Shown in pieces: positions 1 through 8,848 of a DNA stretch of 64,000 nt. The stretch is from assembly GCA_023399595.1 (NCBI GenBank), contig JAEWOR010000019.1, forward strand, positions 30,799-94,798, in the 5' to 3' direction. The notes beneath the pieces are model-generated. The model was not told the origin of the DNA, did no database searches, and was given only the letters and a program-made list of their open reading frames with translations. This DNA comes from Bacteroidota bacterium (lineage in GTDB: Bacteria > Bacteroidota > Bacteroidia > Flavobacteriales > Weeksellaceae). The stretch's first letter is position 1, and every line of letters starts with the position of its first letter. The translations under genes and the position numbers were made by a program.

Positions 1-1086
1 ATTCAGGAGTTATTAGTCAATTCCAATATCAATGTTAAATTACTGACTGGTTCCACAAAAACCTCAGAAAGAAAAAAAATTCATGAGGAACTTCTCAATG
101 GTGAACTTTCCATTTTAGTGGGAACACATGCTGTTTTAGAAGATATTGTGCAGTTTAAGAATTTAGGTTTGGCTATTATTGATGAACAACACAGGTTTGG
201 AGTTGCTCAAAGAGCAAAATTATGGGCAAAAAATAATATTCCCCCACATATTCTCATTATGACTGCAACCCCCATTCCTAGGACTTTGGCGATGAGTTTT
301 TATTCAGATTTGGATGTTTCTGTAATTGATGAAATGCCTGTTGGAAGAAAACCCATTGTAACTGCACATAGAAGAGAAAAAGACAGAACTTATGTTTATA
401 ATTTCTGTAGAGAAGAAATTGCAAAAGGTCGACAAATTTATTTTGTATATCCTTTAATTGAAGAATCTGAGGCTTTAGATTATAAAAATTTAATGGAAGG
501 CTTGGAGCATGTAATGAGCTATTTTAAAGATTTTAACGTAGCCATGCTTCATGGAAAAATGAAACCTCAAGAAAAGGAAATCGCCATGCAATATTTCGCT
601 TCTGGAAACGCTCAAATTATGGTCGCCACGACGGTTATTGAAGTGGGTGTAAATGTTCCTAACGCCTCTGTAATGGTTATTGAAAGTGCTGAAAGATTTG
701 GCTTATCTCAACTCCATCAGTTAAGAGGAAGAGTGGGACGTGGCGCAGAACAAAGCTATTGTATTTTAATGACTTCGGACCAACTTTCCGCAGACAGCAG
801 AACGCGCTTGAAAACCATGGTTGAAACCAATGATGGCTTTAAAATTTCTGAAGTGGACATGAAACTTCGTGGTCCTGGAGATATTTTGGGAACTCAACAA
901 AGTGGTGTGGTGGATTTTAAAAGATTAGATTTAGCGACAGATTCAGGGATTATAAAAAATTCTAAATTGGTAGTAGAAAAAATCATTGAAAAAGATCCTC
1001 TTTTAAGCCGAATGGATCATCAAATTATCAAAAACTACTATATTAAAAATTACAAAGGCAAAAACAAATGGTCTAAAATTTCTTAA
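1..1086 (+). CDS. recG: ATP-dependent DNA helicase RecG (3' part)
   Basis: RecG is a cytoplasmic superfamily 2 helicase that remodels stalled replication forks and branched recombination intermediates. The frame is open from base 1, so the 5' end (wedge domain and Walker A) lies outside the window; about 361 residues remain. Visible are the Walker B box DEQH followed by RFG near residue 61, motif III TATPIPRTL near residue 89, and motif VI HQLRGRVGRG near residue 239, then the RecG C-terminal region with LRGPGDILGTQQSG. A GTG at 118 is internal and should not be taken as the start. No frame problem is seen. The identification is firm because DEQHRFG with this C-terminal region is typical of RecG rather than Mfd or PriA. 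Confidence 0.95.
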   Translation: MQELLVNSNINVKLLTGSTKTSERKKIHEELLNGELSILVGTHAVLEDIVQFKNLGLAIIDEQHRFGVAQRAKLWAKNNIPPHILIMTATPIPRTLAMSFYSDLDVSVIDEMPVGRKPIVTAHRREKDRTYVYNFCREEIAKGRQIYFVYPLIEESEALDYKNLMEGLEHVMSYFKDFNVAMLHGKMKPQEKEIAMQYFASGNAQIMVATTVIEVGVNVPNASVMVIESAERFGLSQLHQLRGRVGRGAEQSYCILMTSDQLSADSRTRLKTMVETNDGFKISEVDMKLRGPGDILGTQQSGVVDFKRLDLATDSGIIKNSKLVVEKIIEKDPLLSRMDHQIIKNYYIKNYKGKNKWSKIS

Positions 1087-1089
1087 AGA

Positions 1090-1121
1090 TTTGGTTCTTT
1101 GTAATTTAACATCTACTTTTG
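1090..1121 (+). promoter_or_regulatory. Bacteroidota-type promoter for the NhaC/MetT-like gene
   Basis: TTTG at 1090-1093 and TACTTTTG at 1114-1121 (consensus TAnnTTTG) are 20 bp apart, the spacing expected for the primary sigma factor of Bacteroidota. Transcription would begin close to 1127, exactly at the foot of the folded leader that follows. Confidence 0.72.
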
Positions 1122-1127
1122 CAGTTC

Positions 1128-1209
1128 TTTATCTCGAACCTCAGCAGAGGTAGCAACCTGCAACAACAAGCAAGGTGCTGAAATGATAAGCCATTTTTTG
1201 GAAAAAATG
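1128..1209 (+). promoter_or_regulatory. Compact S-box-like (SAM) riboswitch candidate with expression-platform hairpin
   Basis: The leader can fold into a closing stem TTTATC (1128-1133) with GATAAG (1185-1190), an inner hairpin CCTC/GAGG (1139-1150), and a second hairpin CCTGC/GCAAGG (1157-1175, one bulge). The core carries TAGCAACC and AAGGTGCTGAA, which resemble the GGCAACC and AAGGTGCTAA signatures of the SAM-I/SAM-IV superfamily. Unlike standard SAM-I, the first hairpin is very short and there is no room for P4 inside the closing stem. A CATTTTTTGG/AAAAAATG stem (1192-1209) follows and could be the switch. The downstream transporter belongs to the NhaC group, which includes SAM-controlled methionine transporters (MetT). 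The match is by eye only. Confidence 0.6.
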
Positions 1210-1256
1210 TTGATGCTATTCTTCTGCTTTGGATTCATTATATTTTTTTAAAATAA

Positions 1257-2566
1257 ATGACTACAAAACAAACATCCCAAGACAGCTTTATAAGTCTTAT
1301 CCCATTTTTAATATTCGTACTTATTTTTTTAGGAGCAGGAATTTACAATAACGATTTTTATGCTTTTCCCTCTCCCATTGCCATGTCTTTAGGTATTATT
1401 GTCGCATTTTTAATCATCAAACTTCCATTCGAAACCAAAATGGACCAGTTTCTAAAAGGTTTAGGTGATAAAAATGTGCTTACAATGTGTATTATTTATC
1501 TTTTGGCGGGTGCTTTTTCCACGGTTTCCAACGCTTCGGGAAGTGTAGATGCCATTGTTAATTTGGGACTACAATACATTCCTGTTCATTATATTGCTTT
1601 AGGAATTTTCATCCTTGCATCATTCCTTTCTTTAGCATCAGGAACCTCTGTGGGGAGTATTGTTGCCTTAGGTCCTATTGCAGTAGAGCTGGCTACAAAA
1701 AGCAATACAGACATCAATCTTATTGGAGCTTCATTATTAACAGGTGCTATGTTGGGCGACAATCTTTCTGTGATTTCAGATACCACTATTGCTGCAACTC
1801 AATCTTTGGGCAGTAAAATGTCTGATAAATTAAGAACCAATTTATGGATAGCGACTCCAGCATTTTTACTCACCTTGGTTTTTCTTTATTTTAATAATTC
1901 AGAAGGAAATACAATAATAGAAATACAGCATCCGATAGCAGTTTTTATCTTTTAATTCCTTATATTTTGGTTATTGGACTGGCTTTTTCGGGGGTAAATG
2001 TTTTCCTTGTTTTGCTTATTGGCATTGCAACATCCGGAATTATTGGACTTTCTAATTACAGCATGGATCTTTTTGGATTCGCAAAGTCCAGCTATGAAGG
2101 ATTTACTTCTATGACAGAAATTTTTCTTCTTTCCTTGCTTACAGGTGGGCTTGCCGGAATTATAGAATATGCTGGAGGCATACGTTTTTTGTTGAAGAAA
2201 ATTTTAAAAAGGATACATTCAAAAATTTCTGCCATGTTGGGCATGGGAATTTTAGTAAGTCTCATCAATACATGCATTGCGAATAACACTATTTCAATTT
2301 TAATAGCTGGAAAAGTTGCCAAATCTGTATCTTCGGAATATGAAATAGAACCAAGAAAAATGGCATCTGTATTGGATATTTTTTCTTGCATTATACAAAG
2401 CATTCTCCCTTATGGTGCACAGATACTAATTTTAATGAGTTTCAGTAAAGACAAAATAAATTATTTAGAACTTCTAAGTTATTCTTATTATACAAGTTTT
2501 CTGATTGTCGCTGTTTTAGGATTTATTATTTTCAACAAAATTCAGACTTGGAATTCCATTAAATAA
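1257..2566 (+). pseudogene. NhaC-family (MetT-like) cation antiporter/methionine transporter, frame-disrupted
   Basis: Two adjacent frames together encode one polytopic membrane protein of about 435 residues, the usual NhaC-family size. The 5' part (1257-1955) contains GSVDAIVNLGLQYIPVHYI, FLSLASGTSVGS and TGAMLGDNLSVISDTTIAA, the conserved NhaC core. The 3' part (open from about 1943, to 2566) has SMTEIFLLSLLTGGLAGII and NTCIANNTISIL. The break lies in T-rich sequence at 1942-1955: one missing base would restore a single frame, giving AVF then LLIPYILVIGLAFSG. Both halves stay conserved, so the lesion is recent, a sequencing error, or less likely programmed slippage. The S-box-like leader suggests methionine uptake rather than sodium/proton exchange. 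The 3' end overlaps the convergent acetyltransferase gene by 25 bp. Confidence 0.8.
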
Positions 2567-3039
2567 TCGTCCATTACATAACCGTTTCCAATCTCGAAAA
2601 TACCTTCGTCATAAACTTTAAAACCTTGAGATTCATAAAAATCACGAGCAGAATTATTCTTATTAACCGCGAGAATTATTCTGTTATCCCCTACTTCTCG
2701 AATTTGAGATTTTAAAAATTTCATGGCATCTTTTCCAAAACCCCTCCCCTTACTTTCTGGAATTAAATAAATTCTATGAAGCTTGGTGGTTTTTTCTTCA
2801 TAATGGTTTTCAAATCCAATAAACCCTTCATAATTACCAGTTTTTTCATCAATAATTATGTAATAAAGATAGTGGGGATTTTTTAAATGTAAAGAAATTT
2901 CCTCTTGAGAATACATCATTTCTAACATATATTCCAATTGCTCATTCGATAAAATATTTTTGTAGGCTACTTCCCAAGATTTTCTTGCCAATTCCTGAAT
3001 TAATGGGATTTCTTTAAATTCCGCTTTTTGCAATTTCAT
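2542..3039 (-). CDS. GNAT-family N-acetyltransferase
   Basis: A single-domain GCN5-related acetyltransferase of 165 residues that would transfer acetyl from acetyl-CoA to an amine; the substrate cannot be read from sequence. The acetyl-CoA pyrophosphate loop is ESKGRGFGKDAMKFL (R/Q-x-x-G-x-G/A pattern) at about residues 94-108, followed by the typical motif B region NKNNSARDFYESQGFKVYDEG. It is cytoplasmic, with no signal peptide. It is convergent with, and overlaps by 25 bp, the disrupted transporter gene. Downstream of dapA on the same strand, it is separated from it by a hairpin that should end dapA transcription, so it may have its own promoter. Confidence 0.85.
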   Translation of the reverse strand: MKLQKAEFKEIPLIQELARKSWEVAYKNILSNEQLEYMLEMMYSQEEISLHLKNPHYLYYIIIDEKTGNYEGFIGFENHYEEKTTKLHRIYLIPESKGRGFGKDAMKFLKSQIREVGDNRIILAVNKNNSARDFYESQGFKVYDEGIFEIGNGYVMDDYLMEFQV

Positions 3040-3053
3040 ACCTCAAAATTAAA

Positions 3054-3083
3054 TAAAAAATGCCATCCTAAAGATGACATTTT
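3054..3083 (-). terminator. Intrinsic terminator after dapA
   Basis: On the minus strand AAAATGTCATC, a five-base loop and GATGGCATTTTTT form a stem (one A-C mismatch) ending in a T run, just after the dapA stop. Confidence 0.7.
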
Positions 3084-3104
3084 GCTATTGAAAAAATTTA
3101 TACT

Positions 3105-3977
3105 TTATATATTTTTCATTTCACTTTTAATAGTCTCATGAAGACCTTCAGATGCTTTCACCAAAGGAAGACGAAGATAATTTTTCACAATTCCCATTTC
3201 TGATAAAACAGCTTTAATACCGCAAGGATTCCCTTCAGCAAAAATAAGTCTTGTAATTTCTACCAGTTTATTATGAATTGCGTAAGCTTCTTTAACTTTT
3301 CTCTCAAATGCCAACTTCACCATTGTAGAAAATTCTTTAGGATATGCTTGTCCAATTACCGAAATTACACCATCACCACCTGCAAGCGTTACTGGAAGCG
3401 TAAATTCATCATCTCCAGACATTAAAGAAAAACCTTCTGGCTTTTGTCTTAGAATATCAAAATATTGTAGAATATTGGGAGCCGCTTCTTTAATCATGAT
3501 TAAGTTAGGGAATTCCTTTGCTAATCTTAAAGTAGTTGAAGCCTCAATATTTTGTCCAGTTCTTGATGGTACATTATAGATAATAATTTTCTTTCCTGTT
3601 CCTGCTAAAACTTTATAATGTTGGTAAAGCCCTTCCTGATTAGGTTTGTTATAATAAGGTGACACGGAAAGAACAGCGTCAAAAGCAGACAGATCTGTTT
3701 CTTCAATCTGTTTTTTTACTTCCATGGTATTGTTTCCTCCAATTCCTAAAACCAAAGGAACACGTTGATTATTTACCTTTATAACGTGATCTATCACCTG
3801 TTTCTTTTCCTCAGAAGACAATGTAGCCGCTTCTGCAGTAGTTCCTAAAACCACCAAAAAGCTAGTTCCATTATCTATATTATAGTTAACAAGTTTTGTA
3901 AGACTATCAAAATCTACAGATAAATCTTCATTAAATGGCGTTACCAAAGCAACACCAACTCCTTTTAAATTACTCAT
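3105..3977 (-). CDS. dapA: 4-hydroxy-tetrahydrodipicolinate synthase
   Basis: DapA condenses pyruvate with aspartate semialdehyde, the first committed step to diaminopimelate and lysine; diaminopimelate is needed for peptidoglycan. The 290-residue length is normal for this TIM-barrel class I aldolase. Thr46-Thr47 in GTTAEA, Tyr134 in IIIYNVPSRTG and the Schiff-base Lys163 in MIKEAAPN match the catalytic residues. Pyruvate-site residues GGDGVISV follow. The N-acetylneuraminate lyase alternative is unlikely given GTTAE and VSPYYNKPNQEG. It is transcribed alone, divergent from the nucleotidase gene at 4140, and ends at a hairpin. Confidence 0.95.
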   Translation of the reverse strand: MSNLKGVGVALVTPFNEDLSVDFDSLTKLVNYNIDNGTSFLVVLGTTAEAATLSSEEKKQVIDHVIKVNNQRVPLVLGIGGNNTMEVKKQIEETDLSAFDAVLSVSPYYNKPNQEGLYQHYKVLAGTGKKIIIYNVPSRTGQNIEASTTLRLAKEFPNLIMIKEAAPNILQYFDILRQKPEGFSLMSGDDEFTLPVTLAGGDGVISVIGQAYPKEFSTMVKLAFERKVKEAYAIHNKLVEITRLIFAEGNPCGIKAVLSEMGIVKNYLRLPLVKASEGLHETIKSEMKNI

Positions 3978-4106
3978 AGTTGTAAAAAATTAACATTGTA
4001 AAGGTAGCACTTTTGTAATTTTCTAACGTTAAATTCTCCAATAAATTTTATCATCAACATATAGAATACATTAAATCAAAATGATTACTCCAAACAATAA
4101 ATTCAT

Positions 4107-4114
4107 TAGATTTG
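4107..4114 (+). promoter_or_regulatory. Probable -7 box for the nucleotidase-porZ-recO run
   Basis: TAGATTTG matches the Bacteroidota -7 box TAnnTTTG and lies 25 bp before the ATG at 4140. The -33 element is weak (TTAC at 4085-4088, 18 bp away). Confidence 0.5.
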
Positions 4115-4139
4115 CTATTCAAAAGATTTTGTAATAATA

Positions 4140-4886
4140 ATGAAGAAGAATTTTATCATTTTCGGATTGGCATTATTAAGTTTAGGAGCTTGTAAAAGTA
4201 GTCTCAACATTGCTAATGTACATACCGAAAAGAATATTTCCATTAATTCTACGCTTACTGAGGATCAAAAATTCAATGATGTAATTGCTCCTTATAAAAA
4301 GGAATTAGATGGTAAAATGAGCACCAAGATTTCTCACACCTCAATAGATCTTACTAAAACGGGTGATAATAGTAATTTAGGAAACTTACTTGCAGATTTC
4401 ACTTACGAAGGTGCATTAGAATGGGCAAAAAAAAACAACATTCCTAGTATTGATGCAGCTGTAATTAATATTGGGGGAATACGCTCTATTATTGGTGCAG
4501 GAGACATTACAACCAAACATATTTTTGAAGTGATGCCTTTTGAAAACGAAGTGATTATTGTAAAATTAAAAGGTAAAGATTTGGAAGGTTTATTTCAATA
4601 TTATCTCGAAAATAAAACCAACAATCCCGTTTCTCATCTCAATATAGAAACTTCAGGAAATTCACTCACCAAAAAATTAATTAACGGGCAAGAAGTAAAT
4701 CCTGAGAAAGATTATTACATCGCAACATCAGATTATTTAGCATTTGGAGGCGACAGAATGTATTTTTTCAAAAAAGGAGAAATAATTTCCACTGGGATTA
4801 AACTTAGAGACCTTTTCCTTGAAAAATTTAAAGAAAATCCTGAGATAAAAGCACCAACAGATATTCGTTTAACTTTTATTAAATAA
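4140..4886 (+). CDS. 5'-nucleotidase C-terminal-domain lipoprotein
   Basis: This exported lipoprotein (signal peptide with lipobox LGAC, Cys18) consists only of the substrate-binding C-terminal domain of UshA-type 5'-nucleotidases. Typical blocks are NLGNLLADFTYEGAL, INIGGIRSIIGAGDIT, FEVMPFENEVIIVKLKG and YYIATSDYLAFGGDRM. In most bacteria this domain is fused behind the metallophosphatase domain; here that domain is the next gene, and the order is reversed (C domain first). The two genes overlap by one base (TAATG), so they are surely co-translated and probably form one nucleotide- or UDP-sugar-hydrolysing unit in the periplasm. Confidence 0.88.
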   Translation: MKKNFIIFGLALLSLGACKSSLNIANVHTEKNISINSTLTEDQKFNDVIAPYKKELDGKMSTKISHTSIDLTKTGDNSNLGNLLADFTYEGALEWAKKNNIPSIDAAVINIGGIRSIIGAGDITTKHIFEVMPFENEVIIVKLKGKDLEGLFQYYLENKTNNPVSHLNIETSGNSLTKKLINGQEVNPEKDYYIATSDYLAFGGDRMYFFKKGEIISTGIKLRDLFLEKFKENPEIKAPTDIRLTFIK

Positions 4887-5848
4887 TGCTGAAGACTATG
4901 AACAGAAAAGACTTTTTAAAAAATATTGGTGCAGGAACTTTAGCCATGACTTTAGCTCCGAACTTTTTAATGGCAGAAAATTTTTCGTCATTAGAACTCA
5001 GCTCTACAAAAAAAATCACCATACTTCATACCAACGATCAACATAGCAGAATTGAACCTTTTGATGCTAGTTACACCAAAAATCCTAACCAAGGAGGTTT
5101 TGCAAGAAGAGCAAGTTTAATTCAACAAATTAGAAGTAAGGAGGATAATGTTTTGTTATTGGATTCTGGAGATATTTTCCAAGGAACTCCTTATTTTAAT
5201 TTTTTTGGAGGTGAATTGGAATTCAAATTAATGTCCATGATGAAATACGATGCAGCAACCATGGGAAATCATGATTTTGACAATGGACTTGAAGGTTTCT
5301 TAAAGGTTTTACCCAATGCAAAATTTCCTTTCATTTGTTCCAATTATGATTTTAAAAATACTATTTTAGACGGGCAAACTATTCCGTATAAAATTTTTAA
5401 CAAAAACGGAATTAAAGTAGGTATTTTCGGTCTTGGAATTCAGCTAGAAGGTCTTGTTGGTAAAAAAAGTTATCAAGAAACGATTTATAATAATCCTGTA
5501 GAAATTGCTCAACATTATGGTAATTTTCTAAAAAATGATAAAAAATGCGATTTGGTAATTTGTCTTTCTCATTTAGGATATGATTATAATAATGAGTCTA
5601 ACAAAATTTCTGATACAAAACTAGCTTCTCAAACCCAAAATATCGACCTTATTTTAGGAGGTCACACCCATACTTTTTTACCAGAGCCACAAACTTTGTT
5701 GAATAAAGATGGCAAAAAAATACTTGTTAACCAAGTGGGTTGGGCCGGTTTGCTTTTAGGAAGATTAGATTTTTATTTTGATGAAAATAAAAACGTAAAA
5801 AATGTAGCTTGGCAAAACCAAGTGATAGATAATACCATTGTAGTTTAA
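4886..5848 (+). CDS. Metallophosphatase (5'-nucleotidase N-terminal domain), exported
   Basis: This is the calcineurin-like dinuclear metal phosphatase half of a 5'-nucleotidase. Metal-binding motifs are HTNDQHSRI (D-x-H), SGDIFQGTP (G-D), MGNHDFDNG (G-N-H-D), a conserved H in LSHLGYD, and GGHTHTF (G-H-x-H). The N-terminus NRKDFLKNIGAGTLAMTLAP is an export signal of the kind annotated as twin-arginine-like, although only one arginine is visible. Either ATG 4886 or the ATG four codons later (4898) may be used; the first overlaps the preceding stop. There is no C-terminal nucleotidase domain, which is supplied by the gene upstream. Confidence 0.88.
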   Translation: MLKTMNRKDFLKNIGAGTLAMTLAPNFLMAENFSSLELSSTKKITILHTNDQHSRIEPFDASYTKNPNQGGFARRASLIQQIRSKEDNVLLLDSGDIFQGTPYFNFFGGELEFKLMSMMKYDAATMGNHDFDNGLEGFLKVLPNAKFPFICSNYDFKNTILDGQTIPYKIFNKNGIKVGIFGLGIQLEGLVGKKSYQETIYNNPVEIAQHYGNFLKNDKKCDLVICLSHLGYDYNNESNKISDTKLASQTQNIDLILGGHTHTFLPEPQTLLNKDGKKILVNQVGWAGLLLGRLDFYFDENKNVKNVAWQNQVIDNTIVV

Positions 5849-5857
5849 AATAGATAT

Positions 5858-8137
5858 ATGAAAAAAAACTCCATTATTGCTCTTAGCTTAATAGCTTCTT
5901 TAAGTTTTGTAAAAGCACAAAATATTTCTTCTAAAAAATGGACAGACTTGTTTTCTTACAACAACGTTCTCGCTTTGAAAGAAGACAACGGAAGAGTTGT
6001 AGCTGCTACACAAAATGGTATTTTCTTCTATAATTTAAGTTCAGGAGAAATTTCAAAACTTTCTAAAGCCAATGGTTTACATGAAGTGAAAATTTCTGCC
6101 TTCGATTATAACCCTGAAACTAAAATAGGTTTAGTAGGCTATAAAAGTGGAGCTTTAGACATTATAACTCCTGAAGGAATTACCTATGTGGTAGATATTC
6201 CCATTGCAACAGGTTATACTGGAGATAAAAAAATTAACCATATTTCTATTAATGGCGATAAAGCTGTAATTTCTGTAGGATATGGAGTTTCTGTTTTTGA
6301 TCTTACAAGAAAAGAATTTGGTGATACTTGCTTTTTTGGAAGCAACGGTGTTTTTGAAGCGAGTAATGAAGCTGTAATTTTTGATAATAAAGTTTTTTCG
6401 GTTACCAACACCGGATTAAAATCTCATGATTTTTCAGTAAACTTCCCAGTTTACACCACCTGGACCAATAATATGCCAGGAAGCTTTACACAAATTAGTG
6501 CAAAATCTGACATTACTTTTTCAAATACAACACAAGCTTATTTGTATAACAATGGAGCCAATACCCCTACATCACAAGCTTTTACCAATATTACAGATAT
6601 TGTTTCCCTTACAGACAAAATTGTAGTAACAGATAAATCTAGAATATATATCCTCAATTCAAATGGCACACTGAATCAGGCAACAACCGTTGAAGAAGAT
6701 TCTAATACAGCATCATTAATAGGAGGAAAACTATTTGCAGGAACTATTAAATCAGGGCTTAAAGATGAATCGAAAAATACCTACAAACCTGATGGTCCTT
6801 ACTATAACGAAACTTATAAAATAAATTTATTAGACAATAATCAATTATTAGTCTCTAGTGGTGCAAGAACAGATCGTTACAATGGGTCTGCTTCCAATCC
6901 GAATAATCCCGGGTTTTATTATTTTGATGGTGGAAAATGGATGTATGCTTCTTATTTTGAAACCAGCGGAAGACGCTTTAATGTATTGGATGTCGTAAAA
7001 AACCCAACTGACGAATCTGAATTTTTTGTTGCGAATTATATCTCTGGGAACAACTCCAATGGGGTTTATAAGTTTAAATTCAACACCACTACCAATGATT
7101 TTGATTTCCAAAAAAAATATGATTTAGGAGCCGAAGATATCGTATGGTATATGCGTCCTGTGGGATTTGTAAAAGATGAACAAAATAACGTTTTTTTAAA
7201 TGTTTCAATGTCAAGAAGTGTAGATATGTCTTATGCATTGGGAGTTTATGATAGATCAATAGATGATTTCAAAATGAACTTTACAAACATACCTATTTCA
7301 GCTACACAAAAACCTATTCTTTACAACAATTTATTATGGCTCCCATTTCCTAGATCAGCAGATTTTGCGGTCTATGATTATAAAAATACTGCTTTAAATT
7401 TTGCGGACGACCAAAACTATCTCCTTACTTCCTCTAACGGATTTCCTAGTAATTCAAATGGTATAATTTCTTTTGCAGCCGATAAAGATGATACTGGTTG
7501 GATTGGTACAAACCAAGGTTTGAGAGTTTTACCAAATATCACTACATCAATAAAGAATAATCCTACGGTAGAACCTATCATTATTAGTCAAAACGGTTTA
7601 GGTGAGGAATTATTCAGAAACACTGAAATTTTGCAAATTGAAGTGGATGAAGCCAATAATAAATGGATTTCTGTAAATGGCGGTGGCGTGTATTACTTAT
7701 CCCCAGACGGAGAAAATACTCTAAAGTTTTTCAATATGCAGAATTCTCCACTTCCAACAAATGAAGTTACAGACATTAAGGTGGATAAGAAAACAGGGAA
7801 AGTATATTTTGCAACTTATGATGGCATTGTAGTTTACCAAGGGGATGTTGGCGAACTTACATCTGAATTCGGTAATGTTTTGGTGTATCCAAATCCTGTT
7901 GTGCAAAGTACTTTCAAAGGAAATGTTACTATAAAAGGTTTGGCTAAGAAAACCAATATTAGAATAACAGATGTTGCTGGAAACCTTGTACATTCTGCAG
8001 TTTCTACAAGCGGATATTACGAATGGAACCTCAACAACCAACGTGGTAAAAGAGTTGCTTCGGGAATTTATTATGTTTTAATGACCAATGCAGATGGTTC
8101 TGATAAAGCAACTGCTAAAATTGCAGTCGTAAATTAA
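5858..8137 (+). CDS. porZ: PorZ-like type IX secretion component (beta-propeller protein with sorting domain)
   Basis: PorZ is a cell-surface protein of the type IX secretion attachment complex, studied in Porphyromonas gingivalis, where it handles anionic lipopolysaccharide for substrate anchoring. This 759-residue protein starts with a signal peptide ending KAQ, then WTDLFSYNNVLAL and repeated propeller blades with TQNGIFFYN, GLHEVKISAFDYN, DDTGWIGTNQGLRVL and NEVTDIKVDKKTG. From about residue 676 (VYPNPV) to the end is a type IX C-terminal sorting domain with GIYYVLM. Length, two-propeller layout and position directly before recO (stop and start overlap as TAATGA) fit flavobacterial PorZ. 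The name rests on these features, not on an alignment. Confidence 0.8.
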   Translation: MKKNSIIALSLIASLSFVKAQNISSKKWTDLFSYNNVLALKEDNGRVVAATQNGIFFYNLSSGEISKLSKANGLHEVKISAFDYNPETKIGLVGYKSGALDIITPEGITYVVDIPIATGYTGDKKINHISINGDKAVISVGYGVSVFDLTRKEFGDTCFFGSNGVFEASNEAVIFDNKVFSVTNTGLKSHDFSVNFPVYTTWTNNMPGSFTQISAKSDITFSNTTQAYLYNNGANTPTSQAFTNITDIVSLTDKIVVTDKSRIYILNSNGTLNQATTVEEDSNTASLIGGKLFAGTIKSGLKDESKNTYKPDGPYYNETYKINLLDNNQLLVSSGARTDRYNGSASNPNNPGFYYFDGGKWMYASYFETSGRRFNVLDVVKNPTDESEFFVANYISGNNSNGVYKFKFNTTTNDFDFQKKYDLGAEDIVWYMRPVGFVKDEQNNVFLNVSMSRSVDMSYALGVYDRSIDDFKMNFTNIPISATQKPILYNNLLWLPFPRSADFAVYDYKNTALNFADDQNYLLTSSNGFPSNSNGIISFAADKDDTGWIGTNQGLRVLPNITTSIKNNPTVEPIIISQNGLGEELFRNTEILQIEVDEANNKWISVNGGGVYYLSPDGENTLKFFNMQNSPLPTNEVTDIKVDKKTGKVYFATYDGIVVYQGDVGELTSEFGNVLVYPNPVVQSTFKGNVTIKGLAKKTNIRITDVAGNLVHSAVSTSGYYEWNLNNQRGKRVASGIYYVLMTNADGSDKATAKIAVVN

Positions 8138-8826
8138 TGAATTCTGAAAAAGGCTTTATAATCCACTATTTAAAGTACGGCGAAAACGATGTAATTGCAC
8201 ATTGTTTTACAGAAAACAGTGGTTTTAAAGCCTTTTTTCTCAAAAATATTCTCGGTAAAAACAGTAAAAAGAAAGCCTTTCTTTTGCCTTTTTGTGAACT
8301 AGATTTTCAGTTAAATTCTAAAAATAAAAACGCGAGTATTCAAAGTATATTAAAACTTGAACTTATAGAAGCCAAGGATATTTATACCGATATTAAGAGC
8401 AATACAATCGTGTTTTTTGTTTCCGATATTTTGAATCAACTTTTAAGAAATGAATATCAAAATACGAAAATCTACCAAGAAATTAATGTTTTTTTGGAAG
8501 CTTTACAACTTAACAATTACCAAGCCCATTTAATATTTTTAGTTCAAATTATAAAAATTCAAGGTGTTGCACCATTATTACAGGAAAATTCTTTTTTGAA
8601 TCCGGAATCTGGAACTTTTGAAGCAACAATCACCCATCATTTATTCAATTATGAAACTTCAAATATTTGGAGAAAAATTCTGACAGACCAAAACCCTTAT
8701 CATATTGAACTTACCCATTCTGAACGAAGAGCTTTTTTAGATTCTTTGTTGGTGTATTTCCATTATCATATTTCAGATTTTAAAAATCCTATTTCTTTAG
8801 AGGTTATTCAGGAGATTTTCGAATGA
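8137..8826 (+). CDS. recO: DNA repair protein RecO
   Basis: RecO helps load RecA on SSB-coated gaps in the RecFOR pathway. The 229-residue protein begins with the OB-fold domain (FIIHYLKYGENDVIAHCFT, GFKAFFLKN) and continues with the helical domain (FVSDILNQLLRNEYQN), as is usual for Bacteroidota RecO. No complete four-cysteine zinc knuckle is visible, which is common in this phylum. The ATG overlaps the porZ stop, so expression depends on the porZ transcript. Pairing of recO behind porZ is a recurrent flavobacterial arrangement. Confidence 0.9.
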   Translation: MNSEKGFIIHYLKYGENDVIAHCFTENSGFKAFFLKNILGKNSKKKAFLLPFCELDFQLNSKNKNASIQSILKLELIEAKDIYTDIKSNTIVFFVSDILNQLLRNEYQNTKIYQEINVFLEALQLNNYQAHLIFLVQIIKIQGVAPLLQENSFLNPESGTFEATITHHLFNYETSNIWRKILTDQNPYHIELTHSERRAFLDSLLVYFHYHISDFKNPISLEVIQEIFE

Positions 8827-8848
8827 AAATTCAAATATCATCAACAAT

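Noticed and set aside
1118..1256. Small protein gene in the leader of the NhaC gene
   Set aside because: No start with a sensible frame; the stretch is better explained by the folded leader RNA.
1942..1955. Programmed -1 frameshift in the NhaC gene
   Set aside because: T-rich, but no classic X-XXY-YYZ heptamer with a downstream pseudoknot, and the family is not known for recoding. A lesion or read error is simpler.
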